NCBI RefSeq assembly: GCF_001439845.1
Contig: NZ_JYLO01000007.1
Coordinates: forward strand, 186,001 to 250,000
Origin: Pseudomonas lactis
GTDB taxonomy: Bacteria; Pseudomonadota; Gammaproteobacteria; Pseudomonadales; Pseudomonadaceae
Direction of reading: 5' to 3'
Length of the DNA: 64,000 nt
The notes beneath the pieces are model-generated. The model made no database searches and was not told the origin of the DNA. It saw nothing but the letters and a program-made list of their open reading frames with translations. Of this stretch, positions 37,434 to 44,297 are shown one piece after another (the first letter of the stretch is position 1; every line of letters starts with the position of its first letter). A program made the position numbers and the translations under genes.

Positions 37434-39959
37434 ATGAGTACCGTGCCCATGCCCAACAACAATAATCCATTGACCCTTAGCGCCCCCTTGAGTGGGCCGG
37501 TGCTGGCCCTGAACCGCGTCCCCGACGAAGTGTTCGCCAGCGGCGCCATGGGCGACGGTCTCGCTATCGACCCGCTGAACGATTGCCTGCAGGCGCCCTG
37601 CGACGGCGTGATCATCCATGTCGCCCGCACCGGGCATGCGCTAACGCTTCGCGCCGACAACGGTGCCGAAGTGTTGATGCATATCGGCATCGACACTGTT
37701 GAGCTCAATGGCGAAGGCTTTGCCTTGCTGGTGAAGGAAGGCACACGGGTGAGCCAGGGCCAGCCGTTGGTGCAGTTTGATCTGGATCGTATTGCGCGCC
37801 AGTGCAAGAGCTTGGTGAGCCTGATCATCCTCACCAACAGTGACCGCTTCGAGCTGCAACCCATCGCGAGCAAGACCGTGAAGGTCGGTGAAGCGCTGAT
37901 GCGCATTGCCCTGCGCACATCCGCGCCGGTTCAAACCGCTGTGGATAACTCGGTCGCAGAAGTGAGCGCCACGGTGCGCATCACCCACCGTGGCGGCTTG
38001 CATGCGCGCCCTGCCGCGCTGATCCGCAAGACTGCCCAGGGCTTCAGCAGCCAATCGCAGCTGCACTTCGGTGATAAAACCGCGGCTTGCGACAGCCTGA
38101 TCGGCCTGATGGGGCTGGGTATTGGCGAAGGTGACGAGGTACGGGTGACCTGCCGTGGCAAGGATGGCGAGGCGGCGTTACAGGCATTGGTCGCCGCGCT
38201 GTCCGTGGCGATCCACGCGGAGCATCACGCGCCGGTCGTTGCCACACCACGCCGAGCGAATACCGAAGCCAATGTGCTGCAAGGCGTATGCGCGGCACCG
38301 GGCCTGGTATGTGGGCCATTGTTCCGCCTGACGGGCATCGAGCTGCCGCAAGACAGCGGCAATCATAGCGTCGACGAACAACTGCAACGCCTGGATGCCG
38401 CCCTTGACCAAGTGCGCGGCGAAATCCGCAACACGCTGGACCAGGCGCGCCAACGCAAGAATGTCGAAGAAGAAGAGATCTTCGCCGCCCACCTCGCCCT
38501 GCTGGAAGACCCGGCATTACTCGACGCAGCCACCGCTGCCATCGAACAAGGCAGCGCCGCCACCCACGCCTGGCGTGATGCGATCCAGGCCCAATGCGCC
38601 ATGCTGTTGGCGTTGGGCAAGCCGCTGTTTGCCGAGCGTGCCAATGACCTGCGCGACCTGCAACAACGGGTGCTGCGGGCGTTGCTGGGTGAAGCCTGGC
38701 ATTTCGAATTGCCGGCGGGGGCGATTGTCAGCGCCCATGAGCTGACGCCTTCGGACTTGCTGCAACTGAGCGCGCAACAGGCCGCTGGCATCTGCATGGC
38801 CGAAGGCGGTGCGACCTCCCATGTGGCGATTTTGGCCCGGGGCAAAGGCCTGCCGTGCCTCGTCGCCCTGGGCAATGAAGTGCTCGACGTACCCCAAGGC
38901 CAGCGGGTGGTGCTCGATGCCGCCAACGGCCGCCTGGAACTGGCCCCCAGCGAAGCGCGCCACACCGAAGTTCACCAGATTCGCGAAACACAGAAATTAC
39001 GACGCCAGCAGCAACAGGCCCAAGCCCAACAACCGGCGAGCACCACCGATGGCGTGACGGTTGAAGTCGCCGCGAATGTCGCCTCCAGCGCCGAAGCCAA
39101 GGTGGCGTTTGACAACGGCGCCGACGGCATCGGCCTGCTGCGCACTGAATTTCTGTTCGTCGACCGCCGCACTGCGCCGGATGAACAGGAGCAACGCCAG
39201 GCCTATCAAGCCGTGCTGGATGCCATGGGCGACAAGTCGGTAATCATCCGCACCATCGACGTGGGTGGCGACAAGCAACTCGACTACCTGCCGCTGCCCG
39301 TCGAGGCCAACCCGGTGCTGGGCCTGCGCGGCATTCGCATGGCCCAGGTACGCCCGGAACTGCTCGACCAGCAACTGCGTGCCCTGCTGCAAGTCGCGCC
39401 GCTGGGGCGTTGCCGCATCCTGCTGCCGATGGTCAGCGAGGTGGATGAACTGCTGCAGATTCGCCAGCGCCTGGATGAACTGTGCGCCGAGTTGGGTTTG
39501 AGCCAGCGCCCCGAACTGGGGGTGATGATCGAAGTGCCCGCCGCCGCGCTGATGGCCGAAAAGCTCGCCGAGCATGCGGACTTTTTGTCCATCGGCACCA
39601 ATGACCTGTCCCAGTACACCCTCGCCATGGACCGCGACCACGCAGGCCTGGCCGCCCGTGTCGACGCGCTGCACCCGGCGTTGTTGCGGCTGATCGCCCA
39701 AACCTGCGCCGGCGCAGCCAAGCATGGCCGTTGGGTTGGCGTGTGCGGCGCGCTGGCCTCCGACCCGCTGGCCACGCCGGTACTGGTCGGCCTGGGCGTC
39801 ACCGAGCTGTCGGTAAGCCCGCCGCAGATCGGAGAGATCAAGGACCGCGTTCGTCATCTGGACGCGGCGCAATGCCGGCAACTGAGCCAGGCACTGCTCG
39901 ACCTGAGCAGCGCTAAAGCCGTTCGCCAAGCCTGTCAACACCACTGGCCGCTGAGCTGA
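37434..39959 (+). CDS. nagF: PTS fusion protein EIIA(Glc)-HPr-Enzyme I for GlcNAc
   Basis: This 841-residue cytoplasmic protein contains the whole soluble phosphoryl chain. An EIIA-Glc domain (about 10-160) has H83 in LMHIGIDT. An HPr domain (about 177-262) has H190 in GGLHARPAALI. Enzyme I (about 280-835) has the phospho-histidine H463 in GGATSHVAILARG and the PEP-domain cysteine in WVGVCGALAS. It takes phosphate from PEP and hands it to the EIIB of NagE. Start ATG 37434; an in-frame ATG five codons later is possible because neither has a strong Shine-Dalgarno. Confidence 0.95.
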   Translation: MSTVPMPNNNNPLTLSAPLSGPVLALNRVPDEVFASGAMGDGLAIDPLNDCLQAPCDGVIIHVARTGHALTLRADNGAEVLMHIGIDTVELNGEGFALLVKEGTRVSQGQPLVQFDLDRIARQCKSLVSLIILTNSDRFELQPIASKTVKVGEALMRIALRTSAPVQTAVDNSVAEVSATVRITHRGGLHARPAALIRKTAQGFSSQSQLHFGDKTAACDSLIGLMGLGIGEGDEVRVTCRGKDGEAALQALVAALSVAIHAEHHAPVVATPRRANTEANVLQGVCAAPGLVCGPLFRLTGIELPQDSGNHSVDEQLQRLDAALDQVRGEIRNTLDQARQRKNVEEEEIFAAHLALLEDPALLDAATAAIEQGSAATHAWRDAIQAQCAMLLALGKPLFAERANDLRDLQQRVLRALLGEAWHFELPAGAIVSAHELTPSDLLQLSAQQAAGICMAEGGATSHVAILARGKGLPCLVALGNEVLDVPQGQRVVLDAANGRLELAPSEARHTEVHQIRETQKLRRQQQQAQAQQPASTTDGVTVEVAANVASSAEAKVAFDNGADGIGLLRTEFLFVDRRTAPDEQEQRQAYQAVLDAMGDKSVIIRTIDVGGDKQLDYLPLPVEANPVLGLRGIRMAQVRPELLDQQLRALLQVAPLGRCRILLPMVSEVDELLQIRQRLDELCAELGLSQRPELGVMIEVPAAALMAEKLAEHADFLSIGTNDLSQYTLAMDRDHAGLAARVDALHPALLRLIAQTCAGAAKHGRWVGVCGALASDPLATPVLVGLGVTELSVSPPQIGEIKDRVRHLDAAQCRQLSQALLDLSSAKAVRQACQHHWPLS

Positions 39960-39985
39960 AAACAACAAGAATAGGGAGACACGCC

Positions 39986-41683
39986 ATGTACCAACACTTT
40001 ATCGAAGGCCTGCAACGCCTGGGCCGCGCCCTGATGCTGCCGATCGCGATCCTGCCGATTGCCGGCCTGTTGCTGCGCCTGGGCGACACCGACTTGCTCA
40101 ACATTGCGGTGATGCACGATGCCGGCCAGGCGATCTTCGCCAACCTGGCGCTGATCTTCGCCATCGGCATTGCCGTGGGGTTTGCCCGTGACAACAACGG
40201 CACTGCGGGCCTGGCCGGGGCGATTGGTTACCTGGTGATGATCTCCACGCTCAAGGTGATGGACACCACCATCAACATGGGCATGCTCGCCGGTATCGCC
40301 AGCGGCTTGATGGCCGGCGGGCTGTACAACCGTTTCAAGGACATCAAGTTGCCGGAGTACCTGGCGTTCTTCGGTGGGCGACGCTTTGTGCCGATTGTCA
40401 CCGGCTTCAGCGCGGTGGGCCTGGGCGTGATCTTCGGCCTGATCTGGCCGCCGATCCAGCACGGCATCAACAGCTTCGGCGTGCTGCTGATGGAAAGCGG
40501 CAGCCTGGGCGCGTTCGTGTTTGGCGTGTTCAACCGCCTGCTGATCGTCACCGGCTTGCACCACATCCTTAACAACATGGCCTGGTTCGTGTTCGGCAGC
40601 TTTACCGACCCGGTGACCGGCGCGGTGGTCACCGGCGACCTGACTCGTTACTTTGCCGGCGACCCGAAAGGCGGCCAGTTCATGACCGGCATGTTCCCCG
40701 TGATGCTGTTCGGCCTGCCGGCTGCGTGCCTGGCGATGTACCGCAATGCGTTGCCGGAGCGCCGTAAAGTGATGGGCGGGATTTTCCTGTCCATGGCGCT
40801 GACGTCATTCTTGACCGGGGTGACCGAGCCGATTGAATTCGCGTTTATGTTCCTCGCACCGTTCCTGTACCTGATCCACGCCGTGCTGACGGGCCTGTCG
40901 ATGGCAGTCACTAACATGCTGAACATCCACCTCGGGTTTACCTTCTCCGGCGGCTTTATCGACATGGTGCTGGGTTGGGGCAAGTCCACCAATGGCTGGC
41001 TGGTGGTACCGGTGGGCCTGGCCTACTCGGTGATCTACTACACGGTGTTCAGCTACTGCATCCGCCGCTTCAACCTCAAGACACCGGGCCGGGAAGATAT
41101 CCAGGTGGTGCAGGCTGAAGCGATGAGTGATAACCAGCGTGCGACGGCTTATATCCAGGCGTTGGGTGGTGCTGAGAATCTGCTGAGTGTGGGTGCTTGC
41201 ACCACGCGGCTGCGCTTGGACATGGTGGATCGCAACAAGGCGGTGGATGCAGCGTTGAAAGCGCTGGGCGCCATGGCTGTGGTGCGGCCGGGGAACGGCG
41301 GCAGTTTGCAGGTAGTGGTCGGGCCGATGGCCGATAGCATTGCTGATGAAATTCGCTTGGCGATGCCGGGGTTTGTTGCTGCAGCGCCTGTAGCGGTTGC
41401 GCCTGTGGATAAGCCGGTGGCCGTGAATGTACACGAGGCCGAAAAATGGCTGAATGCTCTGGGTGGCCGAGGGAATGTGCGCCAGCTGGAAGCGGTGGCG
41501 ATGACCCGGTTGCGGGTGGAGTTGGGGGATGATTCGGTGCTGTCTGAAGCGGACCTCACTGCGCTGGGTTGCAAGGGTGTGAGCCAGCTGGATAGCGGGG
41601 TTTGGCACTTGTTGATTGGTGACAAGGCTTTAGGTTTGGGTGAGGCTTTGGAGCGGTTGGTTACCCGCCCTATCAACGCCTGA
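39986..41683 (+). CDS. nagE: PTS GlcNAc permease EIIC-EIIB with an extra degenerate EIIB-like domain
   Basis: The 565-residue protein has an N-terminal EIIC membrane domain (1-365, with GVTEPIEFAFMFLAP). An EIIB domain (about 385-458) has the phosphorylated cysteine C405 in VGACTTRLRL. It imports and phosphorylates GlcNAc. A second EIIB-like domain follows a Ala/Val/Pro linker at about 483-560 and has A505 where the cysteine should be (VAMTRLRV). It is the last gene of the nag operon, 26 bases after nagF, with AGGGAGA before the ATG. Confidence 0.94.
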   Translation: MYQHFIEGLQRLGRALMLPIAILPIAGLLLRLGDTDLLNIAVMHDAGQAIFANLALIFAIGIAVGFARDNNGTAGLAGAIGYLVMISTLKVMDTTINMGMLAGIASGLMAGGLYNRFKDIKLPEYLAFFGGRRFVPIVTGFSAVGLGVIFGLIWPPIQHGINSFGVLLMESGSLGAFVFGVFNRLLIVTGLHHILNNMAWFVFGSFTDPVTGAVVTGDLTRYFAGDPKGGQFMTGMFPVMLFGLPAACLAMYRNALPERRKVMGGIFLSMALTSFLTGVTEPIEFAFMFLAPFLYLIHAVLTGLSMAVTNMLNIHLGFTFSGGFIDMVLGWGKSTNGWLVVPVGLAYSVIYYTVFSYCIRRFNLKTPGREDIQVVQAEAMSDNQRATAYIQALGGAENLLSVGACTTRLRLDMVDRNKAVDAALKALGAMAVVRPGNGGSLQVVVGPMADSIADEIRLAMPGFVAAAPVAVAPVDKPVAVNVHEAEKWLNALGGRGNVRQLEAVAMTRLRVELGDDSVLSEADLTALGCKGVSQLDSGVWHLLIGDKALGLGEALERLVTRPINA

Positions 41684-41685
41684 CC

Positions 41686-41800
41686 GATCGTTCCCACGCT
41701 CTGCGTGGGAATGCCGCCCCGGACGCTCTGCGTCCCGCCCTGCGCAAGGGTGACGCAGAGCGTCACAGGATGCATTCCCACGCGGAGCGTGGGAACGATC
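41686..41800. repeat. Long palindromic repeat (GTTCCCACGCTCTGCGTGGGAA family)
   Basis: GATCGTTCCCAC at the left pairs with GTGGGAACGATC at the right, with an inner GACGCTCTGCGTC / GACGCAGAGCGTC pair; it is the sister of 29699-29805. It starts two bases after the nagE stop. Its last two bases are part of the stop codon of the convergent DUF6124-like gene. Confidence 0.85.
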
Positions 41801-42068
41801 AGTTAGCGGTGGCTGCTGACACTTCGTGAAGATCCAGCACCCGATCCACCATCAACTGGATCCCTTCCACCATCCGATGAATCCCCAGCACTGCATCACG
41901 CAGGGGGCCGTCGACATCAAAAGCCAGTTGACCCGCCAGTGCCTGCACGGATGCCAGGTCTTGGGAGGCGTTGGCGAGCAGGGTTTCGCTGTTCAGGTTG
42001 GTTAGGATGGTGAAGATTTGGTCGGTGGGCTGGGAATCAGATGGGGGATTTGGACTGTCTTTGATCAT
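41799..42068 (-). CDS. DUF6124-like small protein
   Basis: The 89-residue protein begins MIKDSPNPPSD and has an amphipathic C-terminal two-thirds (SETLLANASQDLASV ... GPLRDAVLGIHRMVEG), like the Pseudomonas-restricted DUF6124 family of unknown function. Its N-terminal region is shorter than in most relatives I recall. AGAGG lies about six bases before the ATG at 42068. The stop codon is formed at the edge of a palindromic repeat. A long structured leader precedes it, so expression may be controlled at the RNA level. Confidence 0.65.
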   Translation of the reverse strand: MIKDSPNPPSDSQPTDQIFTILTNLNSETLLANASQDLASVQALAGQLAFDVDGPLRDAVLGIHRMVEGIQLMVDRVLDLHEVSAATAN

Positions 42069-42121
42069 GGTAAACCTCTGGTGTGAAGTAAGAACTACCA
42101 GCATCACTTGCAGATGATGGG

Positions 42122-42203
42122 TGGCAGCTGTGTGCGGGCCTGCAAGACCGAGAGTCACCAGCAAGTCTCGGTAGACCCGAAGGTCTCCCGCACACAGCCG
42201 CCA
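42122..42203 (-). promoter_or_regulatory. Three-way-junction RNA leader of the DUF6124-like gene
   Basis: The 82-base segment folds neatly. P1 pairs 42122-42138 with 42187-42203 (16 bp with one mismatch). P2 pairs 42147-42153 with 42166-42172 (7 bp, 12-nt loop). P3 pairs 42173-42177 with 42182-42186 (5 bp). Read on the minus strand the P3 loop is C-UUCG-G, a very stable tetraloop, which points to the minus strand as the functional RNA. It ends 53 bases before the gene start. The role (riboregulator, RNA-binding site or stabiliser) is unknown. Confidence 0.6.
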
Positions 42204-42231
42204 TAAATGGCGACCATGAAAAAGCGCCGCA

Positions 42232-42237
42232 ATTATA
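42232..42237 (-). promoter_or_regulatory. Candidate -10 box (TATAAT) for the DUF6124-like gene
   Basis: The minus strand reads TATAAT here. A start about seven bases later would give a leader of about 157 nt that contains the whole three-way junction. No convincing -35 is seen at 16-18 bp. The box lies in the loop of a 7-bp hairpin (42222-42246) that could instead be read as a terminator. Confidence 0.35.
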
Positions 42238-42249
42238 AAGGCGCTTGTG

Positions 42250-42319
42250 ACTAACTGGTGAGGTTTCGGCGGGCTTGCAGTCCCGGTCGCTGAATTGGCA
42301 GCGACTGACGAAGGTTAGT
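42250..42319. other. Second foldable segment upstream of the leader
   Basis: The outer pair ACTAAC (42250-42255) / GTTAGT (42314-42319) encloses GTCGCTG / CAGCGAC (42286-42292 / 42299-42305) and a smaller GGGCT / AGTCCC stem. It resembles another three-way arrangement but is weaker. With the leader, the hairpin at 42328 and a REPIN, it fills the 531-base gap 42069-42599, where no gene is seen. Confidence 0.4.
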
Positions 42320-42327
42320 GGTACCCG

Positions 42328-42359
42328 TTCCGACGGACAACCTGAAAGGCTTGTCGGAA
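42328..42359. repeat. 32-bp hairpin repeat, copy 1
   Basis: TTCCGAC pairs with GTCGGAA at the ends, with an inner ACCT/AGG-type stem. It is identical over 32 bases to 43769-43800, in the same orientation. Flanks are only loosely similar. Confidence 0.85.
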
Positions 42360-42433
42360 ATCTCCGAGAGCTGAAGATATCGCAGACAGCAAAAACTCGG
42401 CCTAAGCCGTAATGCCGTTCAGTTAAGGCATTT

Positions 42434-42533
42434 TGTAGGAGCGAGCTTGCTCGCGAAAAACTCACAGGCGCCGCGTTCATTCAGGAAGCACGCGTTATCG
42501 TTGACGCTTTTCGCGAGCAAGCTCGCTCCTACA
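42434..42533. repeat. REPIN (TGTAGGAGCGAGCTTGCTCGCGA family)
   Basis: An inverted REP pair lies 67 bases past the end of the 148-residue unknown gene. Confidence 0.9.
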
Positions 42534-42599
42534 GAGGGCGATATACGCTTAACTGAACGGCATTAGGCCTAAGCCGAGTTCTTTGATAGCTATCTATAC

Positions 42600-43046
42600 C
42601 TAGGCAGACTTCGCACGCTGGTCGGCTTCATAGTGGCGGGTCTGAAAAGGCATCAAGGTCTGAACCTTCAAACCCAGACCCTCACTTAATCCCCAGGACA
42701 TTGCCAGTTCGTCACGACGACTGCGCAACGCAACAGCGCCTTGGGATTTCACGTATTGCCTTGAGGCTGAGAACAGTTCAAGCGCCTTCAACGCTTCCTT
42801 TACCCGACTATCGGTCGCACACGAAAAGCGTGTGAAGCGCTCAAGCAAATAGCCTGCGCGACGAAGCTCTACCTCACTGGAGTGCTCCTGAATGAACGCC
42901 CTCACCTCGCCCACAAGATTGGTATCCGAATACCACACAGCTTTCGCTGCACTGACCAAGGCAGCATCATCAGCCTGATTCAAGGGGCTTTTGACCAGTG
43001 TGTCCAAGGCGGAAGAGAGGACCGGACCGTTAAAGGGCTTCGCCAT
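42600..43046 (-). CDS. Unknown protein paired with the nucleotidyltransferase gene
   Basis: I do not recognise this 148-residue, probably all-helical soluble protein (MAKPFNGPVLSSALDTLVKS...; LRRAGYLLERFTRF; EALKALELFSASRQYV). It has no membrane segment or obvious catalytic motif. Its start overlaps the end of the upstream gene by 17 bases, so the two are made together. Base composition is visibly lower in GC than neighbouring core genes, which suggests acquisition. A partner or antidote role for the nucleotidyltransferase is inference only. Confidence 0.6.
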   Translation of the reverse strand: MAKPFNGPVLSSALDTLVKSPLNQADDAALVSAAKAVWYSDTNLVGEVRAFIQEHSSEVELRRAGYLLERFTRFSCATDSRVKEALKALELFSASRQYVKSQGAVALRSRRDELAMSWGLSEGLGLKVQTLMPFQTRHYEADQRAKSA

Positions 43047-43668
43047 CTGCAGTCTCCAGATAATCGTGCAAGATATTGGTCAGTATGGATCTGGGTGGCT
43101 CTTTGTTGCCAACATACATATCAATCGCCTGCAATGCCAGCTGACGGAGCTCAGCGGTCACTATGAAGCCAGCCCTGAGCAACGCCATGATGTCATCTAC
43201 ATCCTGATCAGTGGCTCTGCCCAATTTGGAGATTGCAATGTCGATAGGCGCAGCTACATGAAGATGCAACGCAGACTCAAGAGGAAACTCTTCCAGGGGA
43301 AGACTTCGCTCCCAGTAGTCTTCGTGGAGCGGACCAAAGCTAGTGTTGTATTGGAGGTCATAGTTCAACTCCATGACACGGCCAGACTGCTCATCGAAAA
43401 ACTGTTCTGGAAACTCTGCAAGCAATGTTCGTAGGCGCAGCGTGTCTTGAGTATTTGCGCAATAAATCTCCGCATCCACGTCGGTGGACACACGGTGGTG
43501 GGTATATAAATGAACAGCACAACCACCGAATACAATGACCTGGACCGCGCCCGGACTGGCGCCTTCGAGCGTCAATTCCATTTCAATGGCTCTGAACATT
43601 GAAATCAGAGCTTGCCCTAGCGCAGAGCTGGTATTGAGGCGAGGAACAACGAAATCTGGAATTTGCAT
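43030..43668 (-). CDS. DUF6036-like nucleotidyltransferase-fold protein
   Basis: The 212-residue protein contains FGGCAVHLYTHHRVSTDVDAEIY (residues about 47-69; only key parts matter: GG, then S/T-x-DVDAE). This is the pattern of minimal nucleotidyltransferases of the DUF6036/AbiEii-related group, in which the aspartates bind metal. The later ESALHLHVAAPIDIAISKLGR stretch also fits (K and the LVA-type region). Such proteins occur in toxin-antitoxin and phage-defence pairs. The ATG at 43668 is chosen; a TTG four codons upstream is an alternative and neither has a clear Shine-Dalgarno. Confidence 0.65.
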   Translation of the reverse strand: MQIPDFVVPRLNTSSALGQALISMFRAIEMELTLEGASPGAVQVIVFGGCAVHLYTHHRVSTDVDAEIYCANTQDTLRLRTLLAEFPEQFFDEQSGRVMELNYDLQYNTSFGPLHEDYWERSLPLEEFPLESALHLHVAAPIDIAISKLGRATDQDVDDIMALLRAGFIVTAELRQLALQAIDMYVGNKEPPRSILTNILHDYLETADGEAL

Positions 43669-43768
43669 ATAGAATTTCAAACCGTACGCAAGATCATTGC
43701 TGGACGGGTCTTGAATTCAAGCCCCGATCACTGAGTTATCAGCGACCGATTGAGGCTAGGGAGACAGA

Positions 43769-43800
43769 TTCCGACGGACAACCTGAAAGGCTTGTCGGAA
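43769..43800. repeat. 32-bp hairpin repeat, copy 2
   Basis: This is the exact copy of 42328-42359, 101 bases upstream of the nucleotidyltransferase ATG. The two copies bracket the two-gene unit. The gap 43669-43981 holds only this repeat, a REPIN and a terminator. Confidence 0.85.
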
Positions 43801-43826
43801 AGTTCTGAGGCGCTTGCACCGACGCC

Positions 43827-43908
43827 ATCGCAGGCAAGCCAGCTCCCACATGGGATTGATGTACGGTCTGACAACGGGGTCAAATGTGGGAGCTGGCTTG
43901 CCTGCGAT
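43827..43908. repeat. REPIN (GTGGGAGCTGGCTTGCCTGCGAT family)
   Basis: Inverted REP arms ATCGCAGGCAAGCCAGCTCC and GGAGCTGGCTTGCCTGCGAT face each other across about 30 bp. Confidence 0.9.
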
Positions 43909-43925
43909 TGGCACTTACAGCCAAC

Positions 43926-43962
43926 AAAAAACCCGCCGACCAAACTGGCCCAGCGGGTTTCT
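43926..43962 (-). terminator. Terminator of the purL-yqfO unit
   Basis: On the minus strand an AAACCCGC / GCGGGTTT stem is followed by a run of six T. It begins 20 bases after the YqfO-like stop codon. Confidence 0.85.
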
Positions 43963-43981
43963 TGTTTATGCAGCCAACAGA

Positions 43982-44293
43982 TCAAAAATCCGCCAACTGC
44001 CACACCTCATACGCCGGTGTCTCATACGGGTGACTGAGTTTCAAAGCAGCCACGACAGCCACGATCAATTCATCCGCCACCACCAACTCAACCTTCCACT
44101 CTTCAACCACTTCAACCTGGCCCACCTGCCCGATAAACGGCTGGCTGCCGTCCAACGCGCGGAATTGGCCCTGACCCAGCACTTGCCAGGCGCAGCTGTC
44201 GTAGTCGCCGATGCGCCCGCCGCCGGCTGCGAAGACGGCGGTTTTTACCGTCTCCACATGGCTGTCGGGCACGAAGAAGGCGAGCTTGTACAC
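43982..44293 (-). CDS. YqfO/NIF3-like small protein
   Basis: The 103-residue protein (YKLAFFVPDSHVETVKTAVF ... LSHPYETPAYEVW) matches the stand-alone form of the YqfO insert domain of NIF3 proteins, a CutA/PII-like fold; function is unknown. It starts with GTG four bases after the purL stop, with CTAAGG of the purL end as its Shine-Dalgarno, so it is coupled to purL and shares its terminator. Confidence 0.82.
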   Translation of the reverse strand: MYKLAFFVPDSHVETVKTAVFAAGGGRIGDYDSCAWQVLGQGQFRALDGSQPFIGQVGQVEVVEEWKVELVVADELIVAVVAALKLSHPYETPAYEVWQLADF

Positions 44294-44297
44294 GGCC

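Noticed and set aside
42222..42246. Hairpin with five T on the minus strand, read as a terminator
   Set aside because: No gene ends upstream within reach, and its loop holds a TATAAT likely used as a promoter. It remains ambiguous, so it is not listed as a terminator.
42216..42254. Plus-strand mini-frame of 12 codons (MKKRRNYKGACD) that might be a leader peptide
   Set aside because: No Shine-Dalgarno, and it coincides with a hairpin and a minus-strand TATAAT; the gene it would lead into is on the other strand.
42328..43800. 32-bp repeats considered as attL/attR of an integrated element
   Set aside because: No integrase or transposase gene lies between them and no tRNA target is adjacent; the palindromic form is more like a structured intergenic repeat. 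Kept only as a possible boundary in the findings.
42328..43908. Repeats considered as a CRISPR array
   Set aside because: Only two copies 1.4 kb apart with genes between them, plus REPINs of another family; no regular spacers and no cas genes.
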